Shown: positions 1-8,135, counted from the stretch's first letter. The stretch is DNA of 40,742 nt from QAMH01 sp964435565 (GCA_964435565.1 CAYSZR010000010.1:1-40742), one strand, 5' to 3'. Made by a program: numbers and translations. The notes: generated from the sequence alone by a model not told the origin.

Positions 1-651
1 GCTTTGACGCTGGCAGAAGAATCCCACATCAATGTTCGTCAGATCATCACGGCTGATGAAATAGGATATGATCCCGAAGGCGAGGATAATAAACGTGGTC
101 TAGCTGGAGTTATTCCGATGTATCATATCGCTGCGGCTGCCGCAGAACGGAACATGGCGCTCGATAAGATTGCCGATATCTGCCAGGATTATGCCGATTC
201 CATGGCATCGATCACTGTTAAAACAACCGATGCGACTCATCCGCAAAATGGCATGTCGTTTGGTGATTTGCAAAATACCAACTTGATGGAAATCGGTGCA
301 GGGCAGCATGGTGAGGGTGGAGGCGTCAGAATCAAGATGGCCTCGTCTCAAGAAACCATTGGACTTATTGCGCCGAAGCTTGTGGAAGCTGTGGGCCTTA
401 AACGTGGCGATAGGGTGTTCGTCATGATAAATGGCCTTGGTGCCACGTCGATGATGGAGCTCCTCATCCTCTATAAGGACGCCGTTACATATCTTGAAGA
501 CATGGGTATCGAGGTCATCGCGAATATGGTAGGTGAAATTCTTACCGTCCAAGAGGCCGGGGGCTTTCAGATGAATGTCGCTAAGTGGACCGATGAGACC
601 CTTTCTCTTTGGGAAATGCCCGCGCATACCCCCATTTTCTTCAAGGAATGA
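1..651 (+). CDS. dhaK: Dihydroxyacetone kinase subunit DhaK, C-terminal part (5' truncated by window edge)
   Basis: The visible 216 codons are the C-terminal two thirds of a DhaK-type protein, which binds dihydroxyacetone for phosphorylation by a PTS-linked DhaL/DhaM or an ATP-dependent partner. The frame is open at base 1, so the start lies upstream (full length is usually about 330 aa). The substrate motif IGAGQHGEGGG is present; its His (codon 307-309) matches the residue that forms the covalent hemiaminal with dihydroxyacetone in known DhaK. The RGLAG segment and the LWEMPAHTP ending are also typical. No dhaL or dhaM is visible downstream; they may lie upstream. A soluble histidine kinase gene begins 7 nt after the stop and is probably co-transcribed. 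The family assignment is firm, the exact partner system is unknown. Confidence 0.88.
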   Translation, partial: ALTLAEESHINVRQIITADEIGYDPEGEDNKRGLAGVIPMYHIAAAAAERNMALDKIADICQDYADSMASITVKTTDATHPQNGMSFGDLQNTNLMEIGAGQHGEGGGVRIKMASSQETIGLIAPKLVEAVGLKRGDRVFVMINGLGATSMMELLILYKDAVTYLEDMGIEVIANMVGEILTVQEAGGFQMNVAKWTDETLSLWEMPAHTPIFFKE

Positions 652-658
652 TGACATC

Positions 659-2704
659 GTGGAAACACAGACATCTAAAACAATGATTACACGCGAACAG
701 CTTGAAGACGAGATACTAAACAGGCTTTCGGAATTCGGCTTTATTCAAATCGGCGTCATCGGTATCACAGATGGTTCTTGGACGCATTATGATTACGGTT
801 GCGAAACCTCAGACGAAGATCAGGTCCCTTATGAGGATCGGTCTTCTGTCAGTTCAGAATCGTTATGGCCGCTTAACTACGATTCAGAAAAACGCCTGGA
901 CAAGGTAACTTCCATTGCGAATATCAAGCAGGCGCTTGAAAAGGGCGATGGTGTGTTCAGAAACATCATAGAGCTTGTCGATATTCACGATCGCGAGCAC
1001 TTTCTCCAGATCGATTACCGCTGGATGGATAAAACCGAACAGACCGTCTTCTACCTTCTCAACGATGTGACTGAGTTGCGCGAGCGTCAGCTTAAAATCG
1101 AACTAGACGATCTAATCTTAGCCAAAACCGAGGAGACCGTTGATTTCATCGCGGTTATTGATATGTCTAAACAGACTATCGAGCTGCGTAGCGGAACTTG
1201 GTTCGGAAGGCATGATGACGCTTCTCGTGGTCAGCGCAAGATACTGTATGCTCGCTATATCGATCAAGCCACTAAGTACCTTATCAATTCTAAGGAAGCC
1301 TATCATTTTCGTTATACGTTCTCGCTTGAGTCAATCGCCTCCGGTCTGGACGAAAACACTGAATTCTACATCACCTATTCTTTCCCAAATAATGACAAGA
1401 GCGCAGACGGCATTGCAAAAAAGCAGTTCAGGTTTGTCTGGCTCGACAAGGATAGAAGGCTCGTACTGGTCATTCGCTCCGATGTCACGCAGGCGCTTGC
1501 CGAAGAAGAGATCAGAACCGAGGAGCTCTCTGAGGCCCTAGCTGCGGCGGAGCAGGCAAATGATGCCAAACTCGACTTTATTTCCAGAATCAGCCACGAC
1601 ATCCGCACACCGCTTTCTGCTATCAAGAGCATGACGGAGTTCGCCTATCAAGATATTGGCAATCCTGAAAAGCTTGCTCATGATCTGAACCGTATAGAAA
1701 GCTCGAGCGCCTTTTTGAATAGCCTTATCAACGATATTCTAGATGTCTCTAAGATCGACAGCGGACAGGTTCAGCTGCATTTCGAACAATATGGTTATTC
1801 CGAATACATTGATGAATTCGACAACATTATCCGCACCGAAACACAGAAGAAGGGTATATCGGCTGAAATCGAGCATAGAGACGATGCCGTCACCTTTTTC
1901 ACTGACCCCGTCAGATGGCGCCAAATCACGCTGAATGTCATTATGAATGCGATTACCTATACGCATTCGGGCGGTACGATTAAGTTTATTACCGGTCACG
2001 AGCCTGCTCAAAATGGCATGACGCAGTGTTATTTCATTGTCGAGGATACTGGCATCGGCATGAATGAAGAGTTTCTCAGTCATGTATTCGAGCCATTCAG
2101 ACAAGATGTTGAAAATCCCGAACGTAGAAATATCTCTGGAGGCACTGGCCTGGGTCTGTATATCATTCACCGGCTCGTTGATATGCTTGACGGAACTATC
2201 TCCATACAAAGCAAGCTTGGAGAAGGGACAAGAGTCGAGGTTCGGGTCCCCATGAGGATCGTTTCCCCGAGTGAATCAGCAACAGCCGGCGAATATGACG
2301 ATACAAGCAATATCTCCCTGCATGGCCACGTTCTTCTTGCAGAGGATAATTTCGTCAATACCGAAATCGCACTGCGCATCCTTGACGAGATTGGGCTGAC
2401 GGTTGATCACGTTTCGGATGGTCATGAGGCTGTCGATAAGTTTGCCATGTCTAAGATTGGCTTTTATGACCTTATTTTGATGGATATACAGATGCCGCTT
2501 ATGAACGGATATGAGGCAACTGAGAAGATACGAAATATGTCGCGAGCAGATGCACGCGACATACCGATTATCGCATTGACTGCAGACGCTTTCGGTAGCG
2601 CCAAGAGGCGCGCTCTGGCTGCTGGTTTCACCGATTATTTTACAAAGCCGCTGAATATCGACAAGCTTAAACGGCTCCTTGCCAATAAGCTGTATCAGCA
2701 GTGA
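659..2704 (+). CDS. Soluble PAS-containing hybrid histidine kinase / response regulator
   Basis: 681 aa if the GTG at 659 is used; ATG at 683 in the same frame is an alternative. AAGGA lies about 10 nt before the GTG. Domain order: two PAS-like segments (about 1-155 and 160-290, each ending in a DVT motif), a coiled-coil linker, HisKA with the phospho-accepting His at about 313 (motif SHDIRTPLS), HATPase_c with N-box, DTGIGM and GGTGLGLYI motifs (about 420-540), and a receiver domain with phospho-acceptor Asp at about 609 (LILMDIQMP) and a conserved KP lysine near the end. No membrane segment or signal peptide is visible, so it should sense a cytoplasmic cue. No output regulator gene follows, so phosphate must pass to an unlinked partner. 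Adjacency to dhaK suggests a metabolic signal, which is inference only. Confidence 0.9.
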   Translation: METQTSKTMITREQLEDEILNRLSEFGFIQIGVIGITDGSWTHYDYGCETSDEDQVPYEDRSSVSSESLWPLNYDSEKRLDKVTSIANIKQALEKGDGVFRNIIELVDIHDREHFLQIDYRWMDKTEQTVFYLLNDVTELRERQLKIELDDLILAKTEETVDFIAVIDMSKQTIELRSGTWFGRHDDASRGQRKILYARYIDQATKYLINSKEAYHFRYTFSLESIASGLDENTEFYITYSFPNNDKSADGIAKKQFRFVWLDKDRRLVLVIRSDVTQALAEEEIRTEELSEALAAAEQANDAKLDFISRISHDIRTPLSAIKSMTEFAYQDIGNPEKLAHDLNRIESSSAFLNSLINDILDVSKIDSGQVQLHFEQYGYSEYIDEFDNIIRTETQKKGISAEIEHRDDAVTFFTDPVRWRQITLNVIMNAITYTHSGGTIKFITGHEPAQNGMTQCYFIVEDTGIGMNEEFLSHVFEPFRQDVENPERRNISGGTGLGLYIIHRLVDMLDGTISIQSKLGEGTRVEVRVPMRIVSPSESATAGEYDDTSNISLHGHVLLAEDNFVNTEIALRILDEIGLTVDHVSDGHEAVDKFAMSKIGFYDLILMDIQMPLMNGYEATEKIRNMSRADARDIPIIALTADAFGSAKRRALAAGFTDYFTKPLNIDKLKRLLANKLYQQ

Positions 2705-2760
2705 GCGATTTTGCTCAATTGCCTCGTGTACGTCTTTGGTATCTACATGCTTGGGAAATG

Positions 2761-2955
2761 TCAGTTCGCTTTATCGATAAGCGATGAAATATGCCTCAGC
2801 TGTTCGGCGTCGTACTCAAGTGCAGAAGAGGTAACGCGCATGAGCGACGCAGCGGGATCATCGGCATCTTCGCTATTTAACGCATGCAAAGTAGACAGGT
2901 CGTCGAGTTCCTGTGCAATGGTGCGAAGCCTGTCTATTAGTTCTATATTTTCCAT
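2761..2955 (-). CDS. Small hypothetical protein, paralogue of the gene at 3108-3311
   Basis: 64 aa, acidic and helix-rich, with no recognised domain. It aligns almost end to end with the 67-aa product of the neighbouring minus-strand gene: both carry IAxELDDLSTL near residues 12-24, an LMR segment in the middle and a LExDAxxLRxxS-like segment towards the C-terminus. This shared pattern on the same strand is the main evidence that both are real genes, because the Shine-Dalgarno signal is weak (only AGAG close to the ATG). The opposite-strand frame here encodes a Ser-rich, protein-unlike sequence. Leucine spacing suggests two amphipathic helices, possibly a helical hairpin or dimer. The function is unknown; a small protein-protein interaction or regulatory role is a guess. 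Confidence 0.55.
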   Translation of the reverse strand: MENIELIDRLRTIAQELDDLSTLHALNSEDADDPAASLMRVTSSALEYDAEQLRHISSLIDKAN

Positions 2956-3107
2956 GGCTCTATAATAAAACGTATAAAATATTGTGTCATCAAAAATTAA
3001 ATATATTGATTAATAAAACTTCTATAGACGTTATATGCATAAAACGGATTCATGCAGCATTCTTTACACATGTGCACCTCATAAGCAATTCGAATTGGCG
3101 TTCGGAA
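2956..3107. other. AT-rich spacer between the two small paralogous genes
   Basis: This 152-bp spacer is strikingly AT-rich compared with the rest of the window and contains no coding frame. It holds the short palindrome CACATGTG (3066-3073) and an inverted pair TGCAT/ATGCA around 3035-3055. Reading the minus strand, TATTAT- and TATAGA-like hexamers occur, so a promoter for the 2955-2761 gene could sit here, but no convincing -35/-10 pair can be defined. Confidence 0.4.
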
Positions 3108-3311
3108 TCACGTATCGCATTCGCTCATTTCTATGTCGGTCGAGACGAAACGTAACAAATCCGCATCTTGTTCGAGCATCGAGCACATGATACGCATCAA
3201 TTCCTCTGTGGGACCATCCGCGCCGCTTAGGGCAATCGAAAGCAATGTCGAGAGGTCGTCGAGCTCGCGTGCAATATGTTCAAGTGTGTCTGTTCTATCT
3301 AGCCAGTTCAT
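3108..3311 (-). CDS. Small hypothetical protein, paralogue of the gene at 2761-2955
   Basis: 67 aa, acidic (many Asp/Glu), with the ELDDLSTL core at about residues 16-23 and an LMRIMCSMLEQDADLLRFVS segment at about 38-57, both matching the downstream paralogue. There is no signal peptide or membrane segment. The ribosome binding site is poor, so the start is provisional. The two genes lie in tandem on the minus strand, separated by an AT-rich spacer and flanked by plus-strand genes, which suggests a local gene duplication. No known family was recognised. A computed profile search would be needed to tell whether they belong to a described small-protein family. Confidence 0.55.
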   Translation of the reverse strand: MNWLDRTDTLEHIARELDDLSTLLSIALSGADGPTEELMRIMCSMLEQDADLLRFVSTDIEMSECDT

Positions 3312-3518
3312 ATCTTGAACGATATCTGTTGAGAAATCTATTTTCTCTGCATCTTTGATCTGCGAGCAATGAATTATGGAAAACCATGGTATTCGCTAAG
3401 CCATAGTAAGGAGAGAATACTTTTGACCTGCGATGCGCTTGTCCGTTGATCAGTCGTGCTTGCAAAGGTCTGATATTCTATGTGCGCCATAAAATCATGC
3501 TGAGAAGAAGGGACGACA
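3312..3518. promoter_or_regulatory. Intergenic region upstream of the iron-sulfur flavoprotein and of the small minus-strand gene
   Basis: This 207-bp region separates divergently transcribed genes and must hold both promoters. Visible elements are a GAGAAA/TTTCTC inverted pair near 3331-3347 and a GTATTC/GAATAC inverted pair around 3389-3420 with about 20 nt between the arms. No confident -35/-10 pair was found on either strand. The Shine-Dalgarno GAAGGG for the plus-strand gene lies just before its ATG. Confidence 0.35.
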
Positions 3519-4097
3519 ATGAGTAGATACATCGTTATCAATACCTCGCCGCGTCCACATGGTAATTGTCAGTTTCTGGCAACACGTCTGATTGAGAAGA
3601 TCGAAGCAGCAGGCCACGAGGTCAAGCTTGTTGACTTTCGTAAGGAAAGCATTAATTTCTGTCTCGCCTGCGATGCATGCATGAAACATGACGAGGCATG
3701 GTGTGCGCAAAAAGACGATATGTCGAATTTGCTGCCCGAACTCGATTCCTGCGATGGGGTTATATTCCTCTCGCCGGTTTACTGGTATTCGATAACGGCC
3801 CAGGCAAAGGTTGTCATCGATCGACTTTATGCGTTTTTCAATCCTGGTATGCAGGGTATGACCGTTGCCTCGAAATCTGGAAAAAGGGTCGGCATTATCT
3901 TGACCAGCGGGAGCATGGGCGAAGGTTCGCTTGATTCTGTTGTGGACGCAACTGTTGCGGGCGCGTTCGGAATTGCCGGCTTCACCGAGAGGAAAACGCT
4001 TCTCTTCAGTGGCCTGAATACGCCTGGCTGTATTGGTCAGGATAAGGTGAAGCTTGCTCAGGTCGACACGATGGGTGAGTGGCTCATCGGGCAATAA
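3519..4097 (+). CDS. Iron-sulfur flavoprotein / NAD(P)H-dependent flavodoxin-fold oxidoreductase
   Basis: 192 aa with the FMN-reductase/flavodoxin-like fold. The N-terminus (IVINTSPRPHGNC) is the phosphate-binding loop for FMN, and LSPVYWYSITAQAK is the second FMN-contact loop. Four cysteines at 48, 51, 54 and 62 (CxxCxxC then C after 7 residues) match the compact 4Fe-4S motif of iron-sulfur flavoproteins common in strict anaerobes. These are thought to move electrons between ferredoxin and small acceptors. AGAAGGG sits 9-10 nt before the ATG, supporting this start. The gene stands alone between the small paralogues and trmL. The exact substrate cannot be read from sequence. Confidence 0.85.
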   Translation: MSRYIVINTSPRPHGNCQFLATRLIEKIEAAGHEVKLVDFRKESINFCLACDACMKHDEAWCAQKDDMSNLLPELDSCDGVIFLSPVYWYSITAQAKVVIDRLYAFFNPGMQGMTVASKSGKRVGIILTSGSMGEGSLDSVVDATVAGAFGIAGFTERKTLLFSGLNTPGCIGQDKVKLAQVDTMGEWLIGQ

Positions 4098-4160
4098 TGG
4101 CGTTTTATCGATTTAGCTGTCCAATTAATCGAATTACAGAAAGGGAAAAGCGAAACCTTT

Positions 4161-4679
4161 ATGCTCAATATCGTTTTATATGAACCTGAAATCCCTGCGA
4201 ATACAGGTACGATAGGCAGGTCATGCGTTCTTACAAATGCACGGCTGCACTTAATCGAACCTTTGGGGTTCAGCCTGGATGATCGAATGATCAGGCGCAG
4301 CGGTATGGGCTATTGGCATGATCTTGACCTGCATACGTATAGGAGCTATCAAGACTTTCTAGACAAAAATGCGGGCGCTGACCCTTGGATGTTCACCAAG
4401 AAATCTGATTCTTTTTATCATGAGGTTGAATATGCGGACGGCGACTATCTTATGTTTGGGAAAGAATCGACCGGAATAGCTGAAGATATTCTTGAAGCGC
4501 ATTTGGACCGTTGCCTGCGTATTCCAATGATCGAGCGTGAAGGACTATCGCCAAAGACGACTACGGGGCCCGTCGGCGACCCGACTGACCCCGATGCGGT
4601 TTCACTTAACCTGTCGAACGCTGCGAATATCGTTCTGTTCGAAGCTCTTCGCCAGCTTGGATTTCCAGGGATAATCTAG
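4161..4679 (+). CDS. trmL: tRNA (cytidine(34)-2'-O)-methyltransferase TrmL (SPOUT family)
   Basis: 172 aa. It 2'-O-methylates the wobble nucleotide of tRNA-Leu isoacceptors using S-adenosylmethionine, in the cytoplasm. The SPOUT motifs are clear: PEIPANTGTIGRSC at residues 8-21, LMFGKESTGI at about 97-106, and the SAM knot RIPM followed later by SLNLSNAANIVLFEALRQ. Between RIPM and SLNLSN there are about 20 extra residues (charged, Thr/Pro-rich, around 124-145) that make the protein longer than the usual 155-160 aa. The start ATG is preceded by GAAAGGG at a rather long spacing. The gene converges with the lysR gene and leaves only a 19-bp gap. Confidence 0.9.
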   Translation: MLNIVLYEPEIPANTGTIGRSCVLTNARLHLIEPLGFSLDDRMIRRSGMGYWHDLDLHTYRSYQDFLDKNAGADPWMFTKKSDSFYHEVEYADGDYLMFGKESTGIAEDILEAHLDRCLRIPMIEREGLSPKTTTGPVGDPTDPDAVSLNLSNAANIVLFEALRQLGFPGII

Positions 4680-4698
4680 AAAAGATGCCCCCGGTTTT

Positions 4699-5700
4699 TT
4701 AAGACTCCCTTGATGCGTCGAGATTATGAATTCTGCCTGGATGCATGAGATAGGGGATAAATGCGCTGCATGTGTACAGCGCATCCTTGTTTTGGGCAAC
4801 AAAATCAAGCACGGGCTCTAATTTGGATTTTTTGTCTTTTATCAGAGCTATAAGTTCATCGGGAGAAATTTCCGTGATGGATTTTTTGTCTTTTGGATAC
4901 GCCAAAACGATTTTGCGGTGCGCAACATCGGCGTCGATCGGAAGCTCGGCGCGCCCTGAATTTGCAACGCCGAACAATTCCATAAGAGAAGAGCTGAAAT
5001 AGCTAAGCGGGGTATCCTGCATGCCGGCGAAGAATGCTGGCATGTCGGGATGCTGCACACGTGCTCCCTCGCCGCCACTTGCTTTGAAAATGCTCTCATA
5101 CCATTGGCTTTGGCCGTGGATATCGGCGGCTAACGCTATCGGCTCATGCGCGATATCATCAAGCGATACGCTTTGTTTATCTGCGAGGCTTGAATTATAG
5201 GGGACCGACAGATAGGCCTGCTCATCATAGACGGGAAGACTCAGATACCCGTCGGGCACAGCTGTTTCAGGCAAAATCGCTATATCGAGCTTGTCTTGTG
5301 CGAGACCAGTCAGAATGCCCCGTATGGCGCAAACAGTTGTACGAAAGTCGATATCGGGAAATGCGTTTGCTATCTGACCCAGAAGAACAAATGAATGCGC
5401 AGTGGTAAAACACCCAAAGCGTATTCGTCCCTCTGTCTTTCCCGCTGCACGCTGCATAGCGCTTTCGACTTGATTTAGATCGAGGATGATACGCTCTGCG
5501 TTATTGCGAAGTATTTTGCCAAACTGCGTAAGCTCCACATTGGCATCAACACGGCTTATCACGGGATATCCAAGTTTATCTTCAAGACGGCCGATGATTT
5601 CTTTGAGTTCGTTTTCGGCAAGCCCCGTCTTAGAGCATGCTTCGCTAACGGTTTTGCTCTGAGAAAGCGCTGTAAATGCTTCGAGTTCCTTTTTTTCCAT
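4699..5700 (-). CDS. LysR-type transcriptional regulator, divergent from the ech hydrogenase operon
   Basis: 333 aa from ATG at 5698-5700, chosen because TAGGAG lies 7 nt upstream on the minus strand; the frame stays open upstream but lacks a better site. Residues 1-65 form a winged helix-turn-helix (MEKKELEAFTALSQSKTVSEA...). Residues about 85-290 look like the two-lobed periplasmic-binding-protein-like effector domain (GRIRFGCFTTAHSF, then a LDIAILPE segment). The C-terminus is somewhat longer than typical. LysR regulators usually control the adjacent divergent operon, so this one is the obvious candidate to regulate echABCDEF 205 bp away. The effector is unknown. The HTH is divergent from textbook LysR, so the family call is good but not absolute. 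Confidence 0.85.
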   Translation of the reverse strand: MEKKELEAFTALSQSKTVSEACSKTGLAENELKEIIGRLEDKLGYPVISRVDANVELTQFGKILRNNAERIILDLNQVESAMQRAAGKTEGRIRFGCFTTAHSFVLLGQIANAFPDIDFRTTVCAIRGILTGLAQDKLDIAILPETAVPDGYLSLPVYDEQAYLSVPYNSSLADKQSVSLDDIAHEPIALAADIHGQSQWYESIFKASGGEGARVQHPDMPAFFAGMQDTPLSYFSSSLMELFGVANSGRAELPIDADVAHRKIVLAYPKDKKSITEISPDELIALIKDKKSKLEPVLDFVAQNKDALYTCSAFIPYLMHPGRIHNLDASRES

Positions 5701-5816
5701 CGTGTCTCCTAGGTCGATGTAGGGACGTTTTACAGAATCATACATCACCTTGCAAGACAGCGTTGTGCAAATAGATGTTCCTGAAACCCCTCTGGGCCAA
5801 CGCGCGTCCACTGGCA

Positions 5817-5888
5817 GATTTCGCATGATTTGATGTCACTATCTCGCTCTCACTCTACTAAAGTACTCAAAATCTGGTTTGCGAAATC
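5817..5888. promoter_or_regulatory. Inverted repeat GATTTCGCA / TGCGAAATC flanking the presumed ech promoter
   Basis: GATTTCGCA occurs at 5817-5825 and its exact reverse complement TGCGAAATC at 5880-5888, about 54 bp apart, inside the lysR-echA intergenic region. Between them lie TTGATG (5830-5835) and, about 18 bp on, TCTACT (5854-5859), a plausible but weak -35/-10 for echA. Arms bracketing a promoter are what one would expect of a regulator with two sites, such as the LysR protein. Both the operator role and the promoter are inference. Confidence 0.4.
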
Positions 5889-5905
5889 AGGAAGGAGATG
5901 CGTCA

Positions 5906-8134
5906 ATGGACATCGGAATCGCAACAATAGCGTTCCTTATCCTATTTCCCATGCTCGTCGCCTTGGTTGTGTTTTTCGTGCGCAACGACACGGCGCGTAG
6001 CTACATCACCGTAATTGGTGCGCTCGTAATCGCATGCGGCACTATATTCTGCGCTGTGGAGTTTCTCTCGTCAGACACGCATTTGTATGCTGTCGATGCA
6101 GGAGCTTCATCTGCCCTTGGATACCTTGCCCTTGCCATCGACGCCGCACTTTGCCTCTATATCATTGCCAAGGGTTTCTACCACAAGAAATATCTTGCGG
6201 TTGTTCTTGCTATCGTGCAGCTCGGGCTTGCGTTTTACCTCGATTTCGCCGTTGCAGAGCACGTTACTGTTACGCATGCGCTTTATATCGATAACCTTTC
6301 GATCATCATGGCGCTTATCATTGGCATCGTCGGCAGCGGCATAACCGTCTATGCACTGGGATATATGCGTGTTCATGAAGAGCATGCTTCCGGCCCAGAT
6401 CGTCGCCATATCTTCTTTTCCGTCATGTTCGCTTTCTTGGGCGCAATGTTCGCGCTCGTCTTCTCCAATGCGCTTACCTGGATGCTTTGTGCGTGGGAAA
6501 TTACCACGGTATGCTCGTTTGCGCTTATCGGCTATACGCGAACGGAAGAAGCGATCAACAACTCCTTTCTGCAGATTGTTCTCAATCTTATCGGAGGCAT
6601 CGCATTTTCCATCGCTCTTATCTGGGTCGGCAGCTTTTACGGTGTCATGGAGCTTGATACATTTATCTCCACAACGCTTTCGCTTGCAAGCAATGGAATG
6701 ATTGTCGTTACATACGCGCCGCTTATGCTTCTTTCGCTCGCAGCGTTTACCAAGGCTGCGCAGATGCCGTTTCAAAGTTGGCTATTGGGCGCAATGGTGG
6801 CGCCGACGCCAACATCTGCCCTGCTTCATTCATCGACAATGGTCAAAGCCGGCGTATTCTTGCTCATCAAACTCTCTCCCTGTCTTGGTTTCAATATCCC
6901 CGGCTACCTCGTCATGATCGTTGGTGGAGCGACGTTTTTGTTCTGCGCCCTGGCCGCAATCAGTCAATCCAATGCGAAGCGTGTCTTGGCCTATTCCACC
7001 ATTTCCAATCTTGGCCTGATCACTGCATGTGCAGGCGTGGGAAGCGACGGCGCCATATGGGCAGCCATATTCCTGCTCGTCTTTCACGCAGTTGCGAAAT
7101 CGCTGCTCTTCTTATGCGTCGGCACAGCAGAGCATCATATTGGGAGCCGCAATATCGAGGACATGGACGACCTCTTCGAACGTATGCCGCGCCTAGCCCG
7201 CCTTATGGCTATCGGCATCATGGGCATGTTTGTGGCGCCTTTTGGCATGCTGGTTTCAAAATGGGCCGCGCTTCAGGCTTTTGCCCAGTCTCAAAACGTT
7301 ATCCTTATCCTTCTTCTGGTTTTCGGATCGGCCGCCACTTTCCTGTTCTGGGCTAAATGGCTCGGCAAGATATTGGCAATTGCCAACAACAATGCAGAAG
7401 ATGTCGAGATTTCGGTCTATCGCAGCGAATGGGCCGCTCTTGGGCTCATGACTATACTCACGGTTGGCTGTTGTATCGCTTTTCCACTTATCTCCATTTC
7501 GGTGGTCGTGCCGTATCTGCAGTCGGTCTTTTCGAATGTGTCGACCACAATTACTAGCGGTGACCTGTGGATCATGGCTGTCATAGGCCTTGTTGTCGCA
7601 ATCGTGTTTCTGGGCTTTACCGGCGAAACGAAGAAACGTCAATTGCCAGTCTATATGTCTGGCGTCGGCATTGACCCAGCTGGTCGCACTTTTCGCAATT
7701 CCTTCAATGGGGAAACAGTGGCCACGCAGCGCAATTGGTATATGGGCGAGATGTTCGCAGAACGTAAGGTGATCCTTATCGGAGTCGCTGTGTCGCTTAC
7801 GCTTATTCTTGGTTCATTTGCATTCGTCACGCAATCGATTGCAACCGAGCAAGAGACCCTCACCAGTATCGGCGTGGAATACAGCAGTTATTCTGGCAGT
7901 ATGTGGGAAAAGAGCGGTGTCGACTTTGCCACATACAAGCAATATTACGAATACTACGAACAATATTGGGAACAGAATAAAGATGCCCTGAAGCAGCAGA
8001 TGGGTATCGAGGACATGAATGATCTTATGGACCTGCTCTACTTGCAGATGGCGCAGCAGCAAAGTTCGACATCCAGCTCTTCTTCGTCTTCTTCGTCTTC
8101 TTCGTCATCTTCGAGCAGTGGAGGGGGGATGTAA
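5906..8134 (+). CDS. echA: Energy-converting [NiFe] hydrogenase, NuoL/EchA-like ion-translocating subunit
   Basis: 742 aa starting at ATG 5906, which has GGAAGGAG 8-9 nt upstream; an earlier in-frame start lacks this. It is a polytopic membrane protein with about 14-16 predicted helices and the Proton_antipo_M core. Conserved polar residues include the SANAL-like region ALTWMLCAWEITTVCSFALIGY and the TKAAQMPFQSWLLGAM(V)APTPTSALLHSSTMVKAG block typical of NuoL/HyfB. It should move H+ or Na+ across the membrane. A hydrophilic C-terminal extension follows the last helix: a Tyr/Glu/Gln-rich coiled segment, then a run of about 19 residues almost wholly Ser before GGGM. This tail is unusual for the family. 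It is the first gene of the six-gene operon and is followed by echB after 1 nt. Confidence 0.93.
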   Translation: MDIGIATIAFLILFPMLVALVVFFVRNDTARSYITVIGALVIACGTIFCAVEFLSSDTHLYAVDAGASSALGYLALAIDAALCLYIIAKGFYHKKYLAVVLAIVQLGLAFYLDFAVAEHVTVTHALYIDNLSIIMALIIGIVGSGITVYALGYMRVHEEHASGPDRRHIFFSVMFAFLGAMFALVFSNALTWMLCAWEITTVCSFALIGYTRTEEAINNSFLQIVLNLIGGIAFSIALIWVGSFYGVMELDTFISTTLSLASNGMIVVTYAPLMLLSLAAFTKAAQMPFQSWLLGAMVAPTPTSALLHSSTMVKAGVFLLIKLSPCLGFNIPGYLVMIVGGATFLFCALAAISQSNAKRVLAYSTISNLGLITACAGVGSDGAIWAAIFLLVFHAVAKSLLFLCVGTAEHHIGSRNIEDMDDLFERMPRLARLMAIGIMGMFVAPFGMLVSKWAALQAFAQSQNVILILLLVFGSAATFLFWAKWLGKILAIANNNAEDVEISVYRSEWAALGLMTILTVGCCIAFPLISISVVVPYLQSVFSNVSTTITSGDLWIMAVIGLVVAIVFLGFTGETKKRQLPVYMSGVGIDPAGRTFRNSFNGETVATQRNWYMGEMFAERKVILIGVAVSLTLILGSFAFVTQSIATEQETLTSIGVEYSSYSGSMWEKSGVDFATYKQYYEYYEQYWEQNKDALKQQMGIEDMNDLMDLLYLQMAQQQSSTSSSSSSSSSSSSSSSSGGGM
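8068..8123 (+). repeat. Poly-serine microsatellite (TCT/TCG codon repeat) at the end of echA
   Basis: An imperfect trinucleotide/9-nt repeat of Ser codons (TCT TCG TCT units with AGC/TCA at the edges) encodes the Ser-run closing EchA. Such tracts are prone to slippage. Because codon units repeat in threes, length change by whole codons would leave the frame intact. Confidence 0.8.
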
Positions 8135-8135
8135 G

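Noticed and set aside
2711..3318. Plus-strand frames at 2711-2965 and 3133-3318 opposite the small paralogues
   Set aside because: Their products are Ser-rich and protein-unlike; similarity between them only mirrors that of the minus-strand genes, which have balanced composition.
3369..3449. 26-codon frame upstream of the iron-sulfur flavoprotein, possible leader peptide
   Set aside because: It has no convincing ribosome binding site, no run of regulatory codons and no attenuator hairpin with T-run.
4691..4700. T-run between trmL and lysR as a terminator
   Set aside because: CCCCCGG before the T-run has no complementary upstream arm of useful length, so no stable hairpin forms.
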